Origin: JANQOH01 sp965243325 | Lineage (GTDB): Bacteria > Pseudomonadota > Alphaproteobacteria > UBA7887 | Direction of reading: 5' to 3' | Assembly: GCA_965243325.1 (NCBI GenBank) | Contig: CBDEUQ010000003.1 | Span: 1,798,001 to 1,862,000, forward strand | DNA: 64,000 bases | In this document: positions 1-7,057 of the stretch, piece after piece | Layout: the number at the start of each line of letters is the position of its first letter | How positions within the stretch are numbered: position 1 is the first letter of the stretch | The notes under the pieces: model-generated | Told to the model about the DNA's origin: nothing | Seen by the model: the letters and a program-made list of their open reading frames with translations, nothing else | Databases searched by the model: none | Made by a program: the position numbers and the translations under genes

Positions 1-250
1 GGCTCGCCGTCGGGCTCGTCAGCAGGAGGAAGGCAAGAACGAACGCGAGCCGGGCGAGATTGAGCGACCAGCCCGCCTCCACCATCATGCCGACCACGAT
101 GAGCGCTGCCCCGAGGGTGTCGGTCATGCCAACCGCGTGGCCGCGCGAATAGAAATCGGGCAGCCGCAGCAGACCGACCCCGCCGATCAGCAGGACCGCC
201 GATCCGAGCAGGATGGCGGTCCAGGAGACGATGTCGACGGCGACGCTCAC
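1..250 (-). CDS. mnhG: Mrp-type Na+/H+ antiporter subunit G (partial)
   Basis: The gene starts with GTG at 250 and its 3' end is cut by the window edge, leaving 83 residues. The translation is hydrophobic, with two to three membrane segments and the conserved stretch GLLRLPDFYSRGHAVGMTDT typical of MnhG/MrpG/PhaG. The start codon overlaps the stop of the upstream mnhF (GTGA arrangement), so the two are translationally coupled. It is a small membrane subunit of the multisubunit monovalent cation/proton antiporter in the inner membrane. Identity is secure; only the C-terminus is missing. Confidence 0.9.
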   Translation of the reverse strand, partial: MSVAVDIVSWTAILLGSAVLLIGGVGLLRLPDFYSRGHAVGMTDTLGAALIVVGMMVEAGWSLNLARLAFVLAFLLLTSPTAS

Positions 251-534
251 GGGGCCTCGCCGCGGCTCTGGTCGTTGAACGCGCGGAACTTGAAATACCG
301 CAGCGCCGCCACGACCCCGATGAAGTTGATCAGCGCATACACCAGGCCGAGGTCGAGGAAGTGGGGCCGGCCGGAGAGGAAGCCGAGAACGGCGATCAGC
401 AGCACCGTCTTGGTGCCGAAGGCGTTCGCCGCCAGGATACGGTCGAAAACCGTCGGGCCGGCGATTGCGCGGACGACCGTGAGCGCCATGGCGACCAGGA
501 TGGCGGCCGCGGCGACGGCGAACTGAAGGTCCAC
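247..534 (-). CDS. mnhF: Mrp-type Na+/H+ antiporter subunit F
   Basis: A 95-residue membrane protein with three predicted helices. It carries the family signature VRAIAGPTVFDRILAANAFG followed by TKTVLLIAVLGFLSGRPHFLD and a short C-terminal tail. The GTG start at 534 gives the usual MnhF length and begins right at the first membrane helix; the reading frame stays open further upstream but that part lies over mnhE and looks unnatural. It sits 8 bases after mnhE and overlaps mnhG. MnhF/PhaF is required for assembly of the Mrp cation/proton antiporter complex. Confidence 0.92.
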   Translation of the reverse strand: MDLQFAVAAAAILVAMALTVVRAIAGPTVFDRILAANAFGTKTVLLIAVLGFLSGRPHFLDLGLVYALINFIGVVAALRYFKFRAFNDQSRGEAP

Positions 535-542
535 CGTCCCCC

Positions 543-1007
543 CTAGAGCGCGGCCACCCGCGCGTCCATCTCGCCGGTTTCCAGGGCGGCCTGCCCCTCG
601 GCGGTTAGCGCATGGACGAGGATCGAATCGTCGCGGACGTCGACCGCGATCGTGCCCGGCGTCAGCGTGATCGAGTTGGCGTAGAGCGCCCGCAGGAAAT
701 CCGTCCGCTGGCGGGTCTCGACCTCGAACATGCGCGGCGAGACGGGCAGTTTCGGGTCGACGATCCGCCGCGCCACGTCGATGTTGGCCTTGACGACCTC
801 GCCGAGCAGCCAGAGCCAGTAGCCCGGCAGGCGTTGCAGCACATGCAGTGGCATGCCTTCCCTGTCCACGAGGCCGAGGCGCCGCGCGAGGAACAGGACG
901 AAGGCGCACGACAGCGCCCCGAAGGCAAGCATCAGCGGATTGTAGTGGCCCGACAGCAACAGCCAGACCGCGGCCAGCGAGGCGAACAGGACGAAGCTGT
1001 GAGCCAT
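543..1007 (-). CDS. mnhE: Mrp-type Na+/H+ antiporter subunit E
   Basis: A 154-residue protein. The ATG at 1007 starts directly at the first membrane helix (MAHSFVLFASLAAVWLLLSG), as in other MnhE proteins. The conserved cytoplasmic part, with ANSITLTPGTIAVDV and DSILVHALT, follows. The order E-F-G with almost no spacing matches the alphaproteobacterial arrangement in which B, C and D subunits usually follow, here presumably beyond the left edge. Role: inner-membrane subunit of the Mrp sodium or potassium/proton antiporter. The frame extends 20 codons upstream but that extension is basic and atypical. Confidence 0.92.
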   Translation of the reverse strand: MAHSFVLFASLAAVWLLLSGHYNPLMLAFGALSCAFVLFLARRLGLVDREGMPLHVLQRLPGYWLWLLGEVVKANIDVARRIVDPKLPVSPRMFEVETRQRTDFLRALYANSITLTPGTIAVDVRDDSILVHALTAEGQAALETGEMDARVAAL

Positions 1008-1047
1008 GCCCGCGAGACCCTGGCGAATGCCGTTGCCGTCTCGGCGC

Positions 1048-1992
1048 CTACTCGAGCGCCACGGCATAGGCGTCCACGGGCAACGCCTCGGGAATCAGCT
1101 CCTGTTCCGCCAGGAAGGCGGCGAAACGCGCATAACGGCCGCGGTCGAGCGCCGCCGGCCGCAGCGCGAAGCGCGGCAGCGTATCGCGCCATGCGAGGCG
1201 GTTGAGGTCGTCGTCCAGGTCCGGATGCGCGTCGATGAACAGCGCCCAGCCCTCCGCCGGATGGTTGACCATGAACTGCACGCCGCGCTCGATCGCCCGT
1301 GTCAGGGCGGCGAGCCGGGGGTCGTTCATGCGGTCGTCGTGCGCCACGAGGATCAGCTCGTCGTAAGCCGGAACGCCGTGCTCCTCGACGTAGAACGCGC
1401 GGCCGGGGGTGTCCGCGAGCGCCATCTGGTTGAGCTCGAAATTGCGGAAGGCGCCGATCACGGCGTCGACCTGGCCGGCGACGATCGACGGAGACAGCGA
1501 GAAGTTCACGTTGATCAGCGTCACGTCGTCGAGGCCGAGGCCATGGCCTGCCAGCATCGCGCCGAGCAGCGCGTCCTCGAAGCCGCCGACCGAAAAGCCG
1601 ACCTTGCGCCCCGCCAGATCGGCGATGCTCGTGATCGGGCTGTCCTCCAGCACGACGAGGCAGTTGAGCGGCGTCGCGACGAGGGTGGCGAAGCGCTTGA
1701 GCGGCAGCCCCTCGGCCACCTGGATGTGCAGTTGCGGTTGATAGGACACCGCGACGTCGGCCCGTCCGGCGGCGACGAGCTTGGGCGGATCGTTCGGGTC
1801 CGCCGGAGCGATCATCTCGACGTCGAGCCCCTCGTCGGCGAAATAGCCGAGTGCGTCGGCGACGATCAACGGGCCGTGATCGGGATTGACGAACCAGTCG
1901 AGCAGGACGACCGTCTTGTCGGCGGCCGCCGCCGGCGCAACGGCTGCGACGGCGGCGATGAGCGCTGCGGCAGCGCGGATCGGTTTACGCAT
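1048..1992 (-). CDS. ABC transporter substrate-binding protein, ThiY/NMT1 family
   Basis: A 314-residue periplasmic binding protein. The ATG at 1992 opens a clear signal peptide (MRKPIRAAAALIAAVAAVAPAAAA). The mature part begins DKTVVLLDWFVNPDHGPLIVA, the NMT1/THI5-like fold used by ThiY-type proteins for pyrimidine precursors and by related proteins for other aromatic or amine ligands. Inside are the domain hallmarks ADVAVSYQPQLHIQVAEGLP and DLAGRKVGFSVGGFEDALL. The first 8 bases overlap the end of egtD, so the two genes are probably co-transcribed. No permease or ATPase gene lies next to it, so its partner is elsewhere. A link to ergothioneine or histidine betaine uptake is only a guess from context. 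Confidence 0.8.
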   Translation of the reverse strand: MRKPIRAAAALIAAVAAVAPAAAADKTVVLLDWFVNPDHGPLIVADALGYFADEGLDVEMIAPADPNDPPKLVAAGRADVAVSYQPQLHIQVAEGLPLKRFATLVATPLNCLVVLEDSPITSIADLAGRKVGFSVGGFEDALLGAMLAGHGLGLDDVTLINVNFSLSPSIVAGQVDAVIGAFRNFELNQMALADTPGRAFYVEEHGVPAYDELILVAHDDRMNDPRLAALTRAIERGVQFMVNHPAEGWALFIDAHPDLDDDLNRLAWRDTLPRFALRPAALDRGRYARFAAFLAEQELIPEALPVDAYAVALE

Positions 1993-3052
1993 GGATGCCT
2001 CGCATTGGTTGCGGTTGCGCCAGGACCAGCGAGAAGTAGTCGTCCGCGGGCGTAAAGTGCTCGACGATCTCGAAGCCGGCATCGTCGAGCAGGGACTCCA
2101 GCGCCCGTTCGGTGAACTTGCGGCTGATCTCGGTCAGGATACTCTCGCCGTACCCGACGCCGAACTCGGTATCGAGCGCCTCCAGCCGCACCACCTGGTC
2201 GGCGCGCGACACGAGGCGCATCTCGATGTGTCCCTGCGGCGCGTCGAACGCTGCCCAGTGGTCGAACCCGTCGAGGTCGAAATCGGCTCCCACGCCCTTG
2301 TTCAGCACGTTGAGCACGTTCAGGTTGAACTCCGCCGTCAGGCCGCCCCTGTCGTTGTACGCGGCGTTGAGGATCGATTCGTCCTTCAGGCGGTCGGCGC
2401 CGAGCAGAAGCGAATCTCCCGCCGTCATGCGGCCGCGGATCTCGCCGAGAAAGCGCACGGCGCCAGCGTGGGTGAAGTTGCCGATGGTGCTGCCGAGAAA
2501 ACAGTACAGCCGCCGGCCGCGGGCGGCGGGCAGATGGACGAGGCCGGCGTCGTAGTCGCCGACGAGGATGCTCACGCCCAGCCAGTCGTAATCGGCGACG
2601 AGACCGAACGCCGCCTCCGTCAGCGCCTCTTCCGAAATGTCGAATGCGGAATAGCTCGGACGGCGTCCGCGCGATTCGCAGGCATCGAGGAGACGGCGGG
2701 TCTTGCGCGACATACCGCTGCCGAACTCGAGAATCTCGTCAGGCGCCGCCGCATCGATGATGGCGCCGGCGCATTCGCCGAGCAGCGCGTCTTCAGCGCG
2801 CGTCAGGTAGTATTCGGGCGTCTCGCAGATTCGGTCGAACAACCGCGACCCACGTTCGTCGTAGAAGTATTTCGGCGGCAATACGAACGGCCGGCTCAGC
2901 AGCCCTTCGGCCACGTCGTCCTCGAGCCGCGGTACGGCGCGGGCAGGCGGCACGGTCACCCGGCCGACCCGGGCGTGCACGTCGGCGGCCCCGACAACAG
3001 GCGTCATCATTCGATCTCCGCCGACGATCGCGGGGCCGTCGGTCCTGTTCAT
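1985..3052 (-). CDS. egtD: L-histidine Nalpha-methyltransferase EgtD
   Basis: EgtD uses three SAM to turn histidine into hercynine (trimethylhistidine), the first step of ergothioneine synthesis. The 355-residue protein has the family markers in order: PPKYFYDERGSRLFDRICETPEYY (split here as residues 59-82), motif I LEFGSGMSRKT at 108-118, FLGSTIGNFT, LLLGADRLKD, EFNLNVLNVLN and HIEMRLVS. Length fits the family (about 320 to 330 residues) with a slightly long N-terminus; starts at Met15 or Met16 are possible. It is divergent from egtC with an 86-base intergenic region that must hold both promoters, and its end overlaps the ThiY-like gene by 8 bases. Confidence 0.93.
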   Translation of the reverse strand: MNRTDGPAIVGGDRMMTPVVGAADVHARVGRVTVPPARAVPRLEDDVAEGLLSRPFVLPPKYFYDERGSRLFDRICETPEYYLTRAEDALLGECAGAIIDAAAPDEILEFGSGMSRKTRRLLDACESRGRRPSYSAFDISEEALTEAAFGLVADYDWLGVSILVGDYDAGLVHLPAARGRRLYCFLGSTIGNFTHAGAVRFLGEIRGRMTAGDSLLLGADRLKDESILNAAYNDRGGLTAEFNLNVLNVLNKGVGADFDLDGFDHWAAFDAPQGHIEMRLVSRADQVVRLEALDTEFGVGYGESILTEISRKFTERALESLLDDAGFEIVEHFTPADDYFSLVLAQPQPMRGIHA

Positions 3053-3138
3053 TCGTCCGCCGGCAGGCTAGCATTCTGGTTCCGGGAAACAAGCCCGGGC
3101 GAACGCCCCGCCGCCGACCCACGTCCGCCGTATCGCCT

Positions 3139-3909
3139 ATGTGCCGCCACGCCGCCTATGTCGGGTCGCCCCTGACGCTGAGCCGGTTTCTCTTGAGCCC
3201 GCCCCACGGCCTGGTCGAGCAGGCCTATCGGCCGCGCGAGATGGTCTCGGCGACGATCAACGCCGACGGCTACGGCGTCGGCTGGTATCTCGACGACGGG
3301 ACGGCGGGCGTCTACACCAACCCCATGCCGATCTGGTCCGACGCCAACCTTGACCACCTCGGCGCCGCGCTCTCGAGCCGCCTGTGGATCGCCAACGTCC
3401 GCAGCGCGACCAAGGGCCTGTCGGTCAACCAGGCGAACACGCACCCGTTTCTCGCCGGCCGCCTGCTGTTCTCGCACAACGGATTCGTCGAGGAGTTCGC
3501 CGTTGCGGTGCGGGCGGCCGTGCGCGGCGCGCTCGACCCGGCGTACGAAACCGCGATCCGCGGCACGACCGACTCCGAGCATCTGTTCGCGCTGCTGCGT
3601 CAGGAAATGGCCGACCGCCCGGTCGCGGACGCGCTGCGCGCCGTCTTCGCGCGGCTCGACGGCTGGCTCGGCAAGCGGTGTGCGCTGCTCAACCTGATGC
3701 TCGGCGACGGCGAACGCGTGTACGCGACGCGGCACGCGCTGCGCCACCGCTCGCCGTCGCTCTACGTCGGCCGCGACCGGGAATTGTTCGGCGACGGCTG
3801 GCTCGTCGCCTCGGAGCCGTTGAGCGACGGGGAGGAGTGGCGGGAGGTGCCCGACCACCACCTGGCGATCGTCGAGGCGGACTCCGCGCCGCGCCTCGAG
3901 GCGCTGTGA
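3139..3909 (+). CDS. egtC: Ergothioneine biosynthesis glutamine amidotransferase EgtC
   Basis: A 256-residue class II glutamine amidotransferase. The N-terminal nucleophile Cys2 (MCRHAAYVG) and the internal signatures NADGYGVGWY, NVRSATKG and THPFLAGRLLFSHNGFVEEF mark the Ntn-hydrolase fold. In ergothioneine synthesis EgtC removes the gamma-glutamyl group from gamma-glutamyl hercynylcysteine sulfoxide. The ATG at 3139 is fixed by the requirement for Cys at position 2. The stop overlaps the GTG start of egtB (GTGA), so the two are coupled. egtA and egtE were not found in the window. Confidence 0.9.
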   Translation: MCRHAAYVGSPLTLSRFLLSPPHGLVEQAYRPREMVSATINADGYGVGWYLDDGTAGVYTNPMPIWSDANLDHLGAALSSRLWIANVRSATKGLSVNQANTHPFLAGRLLFSHNGFVEEFAVAVRAAVRGALDPAYETAIRGTTDSEHLFALLRQEMADRPVADALRAVFARLDGWLGKRCALLNLMLGDGERVYATRHALRHRSPSLYVGRDRELFGDGWLVASEPLSDGEEWREVPDHHLAIVEADSAPRLEAL

Positions 3910-4988
3910 CGGCGGGCGGCGGCGGCGACCGGCTCGCGGCTCTCCAGGCGGCGCTGTGCGACACGGCCGCCGACCTGGGCGACGGCGCGTGCCGCGCGCG
4001 CTGGCACCCGCAACTCAGCCCGGTCGGCTGGCACCTCCGCCACTGCGTGTTCGTCGAGGCGCTGTGGATTCGCGAGCGCGTGCTGGGCGACGATCGGCTC
4101 ACGGCGCCGCTGGCTGAGTCCTGCCTGCCCGAGCAGGCACCCAGGGACGGCCGCGCCGCCTCCCTGCCGCCAGTCGCGGATCTCGTCGCCTGGGCGCGCG
4201 CGACCATGGCGGAGAACCGGCGCCTGCTGGCGTCGCTCCCCGACCATCCGTTGACCCGCGGCGGCTATCTGCGCGCATTCCTCGTCGCGCACATCGGCCA
4301 GCATCTGGAGACGGTGCGGCTCGCGTGCGCCGCGCGGCACCGCCGCTCTGCCGCGTCGTACCGGGCGGCGCGGCCGCTGGCTGCCACGCGGACCGAACCG
4401 CGCTGGCGGCGGATTCCCGCCGGCCGCTGCGCCATCGGCGCCGACGGCGGCTTCGCCTACGACAACGAGCGACCGTCCTTCCGCGTCCGTCTCGCCGCCT
4501 TCGACATCGCCGCGGAGCCGGTGACGAACGCGGGCTGGCTTGCGTTCATGCAGGACACCGGCAGCCCGGCGCCGTTCGGCTGGCGGCGCGACCCGGCGGG
4601 TGCCTGGTACGCCCTCGCCGCGGACGGGCCGCACGACCTCGACCCGCGCGCGCCGGTGGCCGGGATAGGCCGCACCGAGGCCGCGGCGTACGCGCGCTGG
4701 GCGGGCGTTCGCCTGCCGCACGAGTACGAGTGGGAGCGCGCGGCACGTCTCGGCATGCTGGCGCGAGAGGGTTCGGCCTGGGAGTGGTGCGCCAGCCTTT
4801 TCCATCCCTATTCCGGCTTCCGCTGGCATCCTTACCGCGAATACTCCACGCCGTGGTTCGACGGTCGCCACGCGGCGCTGCGCGGCGGCAGCCGCTACAC
4901 GGAGCCCGAGAACCGGCGCGCGAGCTTTCGCAATTTCCATCCGCCGGAGAGCCGGCACGTCGAAGCCGGGCTGCGTCTGGCCCGCTGA
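3906..4988 (+). CDS. egtB: Ergothioneine synthase-type sulfoxide synthase EgtB
   Basis: A 360-residue non-heme iron sulfoxide synthase that joins hercynine to gamma-glutamylcysteine (or cysteine) with oxygen. An N-terminal DinB-like four-helix domain supplies the iron ligands: HLRH at 43-46 and the HxxxHxE motif His129/His133/Glu135. The C-terminal half is the formylglycine-generating-enzyme (SUMF1-like) fold with PAGRCAIGADG, DIAAEPVTNAGW, RLPHEYEWERAAR, GSAWEWCASLF and LRGGSRYTEP. It is shorter than the 420-450 residues common in actinobacteria. GTG at 3906 overlaps the egtC stop and gives an N-terminus ahead of the DinB domain. Confidence 0.88.
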   Translation: MTAGGGGDRLAALQAALCDTAADLGDGACRARWHPQLSPVGWHLRHCVFVEALWIRERVLGDDRLTAPLAESCLPEQAPRDGRAASLPPVADLVAWARATMAENRRLLASLPDHPLTRGGYLRAFLVAHIGQHLETVRLACAARHRRSAASYRAARPLAATRTEPRWRRIPAGRCAIGADGGFAYDNERPSFRVRLAAFDIAAEPVTNAGWLAFMQDTGSPAPFGWRRDPAGAWYALAADGPHDLDPRAPVAGIGRTEAAAYARWAGVRLPHEYEWERAARLGMLAREGSAWEWCASLFHPYSGFRWHPYREYSTPWFDGRHAALRGGSRYTEPENRRASFRNFHPPESRHVEAGLRLAR

Positions 4989-5072
4989 CGCTGCCGGTGG
5001 CGGCCGGCTTTCCAGCCTCCGGGCGGACCGGCAGCCCGCGGTCCGCGCCCGTCCCCCGCGCGGCGGGTCGTC

Positions 5073-5102
5073 TTGACACCCGCGACGGGCACGCCGCAGT
5101 CT
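5073..5102 (+). promoter_or_regulatory. Possible sigma-70 promoter upstream of the ABC permease pair
   Basis: A perfect TTGACA hexamer lies at 5073-5078 in the 142-base gap between egtB and the first permease gene. A recognisable -10 hexamer at 16-18 bases is lacking (cagtct at 5097-5102 is weak). In GC-rich alphaproteobacteria the -10 is often poor, so it is listed only as a candidate. Confidence 0.25.
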
Positions 5103-5130
5103 CGCCCCATGACCGCCGGGTCCCGCCGCC

Positions 5131-6093
5131 GTGTATAGCTACGTTCTGCGCCGCCTCGCGTTCGGCGCGCTGACCGTGGTCGGCGTCTCGATCGTGGTGT
5201 TCCTCATCATGCGCGTCATGCCGGGGGACCCGTTGACGGCGATCTTCGGCCCCGAGGGCATGACCCGGCTGAGCGAGGAGCAGCGGGCGAGCTACATGCG
5301 CGAGCTCGGCCTCGCCGACCCGCTGTGGGTCCAGTATCTCCGCTGGCTCGGCGACATCGCGCGCGGCGACCTCGGGCGTTCGTTCTTCCGCGCCGAGAGC
5401 GTCGGCGAGATGGTGATGCGCCGCGGCCCGCTCACCGCGCAGATCGCGATCCTGTCGGTGATCCTGTCGTGGATCATCGGCGTGCCGGTGGCACTCGTCA
5501 GCGCTCTCAGGCCGAACAGCCTCTCCGACACCGTCGCCCGCGTCCTTTCCATCACCTGTCTCGCGGTGCCCGGATTCTGGCTCGGGATGCTGATCGTGCT
5601 GGCGCTCGTGCTCGGCTTCGGCTACCGCGCGCCGTTGACCGCATCGGGCGCGTCGCTGTTCGACGCGCCGTGGACGACCTTTCAGATCGTCATCGGTCCG
5701 GCCGTCGTGCTGGCCCTGGGCCAGGCCGCCTACATCGCGCGCATGACCCGCTCGTCGCTGCTCGAGGTGATCCGCGAAGACTACGTGCGCACGGCGCGTG
5801 CCAAGGGGGTGAATCGGCGCCTTGTCGTCGCCGTGCACGCGCTCCCCAACGCGCTGCTCCCGGTCATCACCCTTTCGGGCATCCTCCTCGGCTTCGTCCT
5901 CGCCGGTTCGATCCCGGTGGAGCGCGCGTTCGGCGCGCCCGGGCTCGGCTACGCCATGTTCACGGCGGTGAACGAGCGCGACATCTTCGTCATGCAGAAC
6001 CTCGTGTTCCTCTACTCGGTGGTGTTCGTCGTCCTGAACATCGTCGTCGATATCGTGATCGCGTGGATCGATCCAAGGATACGCTACCAATGA
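5131..6093 (+). CDS. Dipeptide/oligopeptide-type ABC transporter permease (DppB-like)
   Basis: A 320-residue inner-membrane permease of the DppB/OppB class with six predicted helices. It has the family N-terminus (LRRLAFGALTVVGVSIVVFLIMRVMPGDP), the QYLRWLGDIARGDLGRSF loop, and the EAA coupling motif VIREDYVRTARAKGVNRRLV near residue 210. The GTG start at 5131 gives the canonical short cytoplasmic N-terminus. The gene overlaps the next permease by four bases (ATGA). It would form the channel with DppC-like and two ATPase domains; neither a binding protein nor an ATPase is adjacent. Substrate cannot be told from sequence: peptides, nickel, glutathione or sugars are all handled by this class. 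Confidence 0.88.
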   Translation: MYSYVLRRLAFGALTVVGVSIVVFLIMRVMPGDPLTAIFGPEGMTRLSEEQRASYMRELGLADPLWVQYLRWLGDIARGDLGRSFFRAESVGEMVMRRGPLTAQIAILSVILSWIIGVPVALVSALRPNSLSDTVARVLSITCLAVPGFWLGMLIVLALVLGFGYRAPLTASGASLFDAPWTTFQIVIGPAVVLALGQAAYIARMTRSSLLEVIREDYVRTARAKGVNRRLVVAVHALPNALLPVITLSGILLGFVLAGSIPVERAFGAPGLGYAMFTAVNERDIFVMQNLVFLYSVVFVVLNIVVDIVIAWIDPRIRYQ

Positions 6094-6971
6094 CGGGCGA
6101 GGCCTCGGCGGCGGCGCGGAAACGCGGCCCGTGGCCGGCGCTGCGGACCTTCGCGCGGCGCGCGCCGTTGTCGGCGTTCTGGGGGCTGGTGGCCGCAGCG
6201 ATCGTCCTCATGGCCGTCGCCGCGCCCCTGGTGGCACCCTACGACCCGTTGCAGTCGGACTTCATGCGGATGCAGATGGCGCCGGACTCGACCAACTGGT
6301 TCGGCACCGACCAGATCGGTCGCGACACTCTGAGCCGGGTCGTCCACGGCAGCCGCGTATCGCTCACGGTGGCCGTGTTCGCCGTCCTCATCGGCACCAC
6401 GCTCGGCTGCCTGTGGGGCCTGGCGAGCGGATATTTCGGCGGCTGGTTCGACATCGCGAGCCAGCGCCTGATCGAGTTCTTCCAGGCCTTTCCCGATCTC
6501 ATCCTGGCGATGGCGATCGCCATGGCGCTGGGCTCGGGGACGGGCACGGTGATCATCGCCATCGCCATCACGCGCATCCCGTTCGGCGGCCGCGTGATCC
6601 GCTCGGTGGTGCTGTCGCTGAAGGAGCTGGCCTACGTCGAGGCGGCGCGCGGCATTGGCGCGTCGCACATGCGCATCATGCTGCGGCACATCCTGCCGCA
6701 GTGCATAGCGCCGTACATGATTCTCGCGACCACCCATCTCGGCGTCGCCATCATCATCGAGGCGTCGCTGGGCTTCCTCGGCGTCGGCATTCCGCCGCCG
6801 ACGCCGACGTGGGGCAACATGCTGGCCGACGCGCTCAACTCCGGCCTCGAGCCGCGATGGTGGCTGTACGTGTTCCCGGGTCTCGCCATCACCGTCACCG
6901 TGCTCGCCTTCAACCTCCTGGGCGACGGCATCCGCGACATGCTCGACCCGCGCCTGCGCCAGTCGGTCTGA
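6090..6971 (+). CDS. Dipeptide/oligopeptide-type ABC transporter permease (DppC-like)
   Basis: A 293-residue partner of the preceding permease. It has the N-terminal DppC segment (APLVAPYDPLQSDFMRMQMAP), the NWFGTDQIGRDTLSRVVHGSR motif, six helices, the coupling loop LKELAYVEAARGIGASHMRI, and the C-terminal NLLGDGIRDMLDPRLR signature. ATG at 6090 overlaps the upstream stop. After its TGA at 6969-6971 there is only the terminator of the convergent gene, so no solute-binding protein follows. The fused ATPase gene at 48.46-50.08 kb is of the matching class but is 42 kb away on the other strand. Confidence 0.88.
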   Translation: MTGEASAAARKRGPWPALRTFARRAPLSAFWGLVAAAIVLMAVAAPLVAPYDPLQSDFMRMQMAPDSTNWFGTDQIGRDTLSRVVHGSRVSLTVAVFAVLIGTTLGCLWGLASGYFGGWFDIASQRLIEFFQAFPDLILAMAIAMALGSGTGTVIIAIAITRIPFGGRVIRSVVLSLKELAYVEAARGIGASHMRIMLRHILPQCIAPYMILATTHLGVAIIIEASLGFLGVGIPPPTPTWGNMLADALNSGLEPRWWLYVFPGLAITVTVLAFNLLGDGIRDMLDPRLRQSV

Positions 6972-6997
6972 CCGCGATCGGCGAGGCGTACGGCGGC

Positions 6998-7028
6998 AAA
7001 AAAAAGCGGCTGCCCGAAGGCAGCCGCT
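6998..7028 (-). terminator. Rho-independent terminator with UUCG tetraloop for the IorAB-like operon
   Basis: Read on the minus strand, a 10-bp perfect stem (AGCGGCTGCC / GGCAGCCGCT) closes on a TTCG tetraloop and is followed by a run of T (8 A residues on the plus strand at 6998-7005). It lies 30 bases after the stop of the molybdenum subunit gene. It could also slow plus-strand read-through from the permease genes, but the U-tract is only on the minus strand. Confidence 0.9.
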
Positions 7029-7057
7029 CGAAGTCGTAAAGTGAAGGGACCGCGCCG

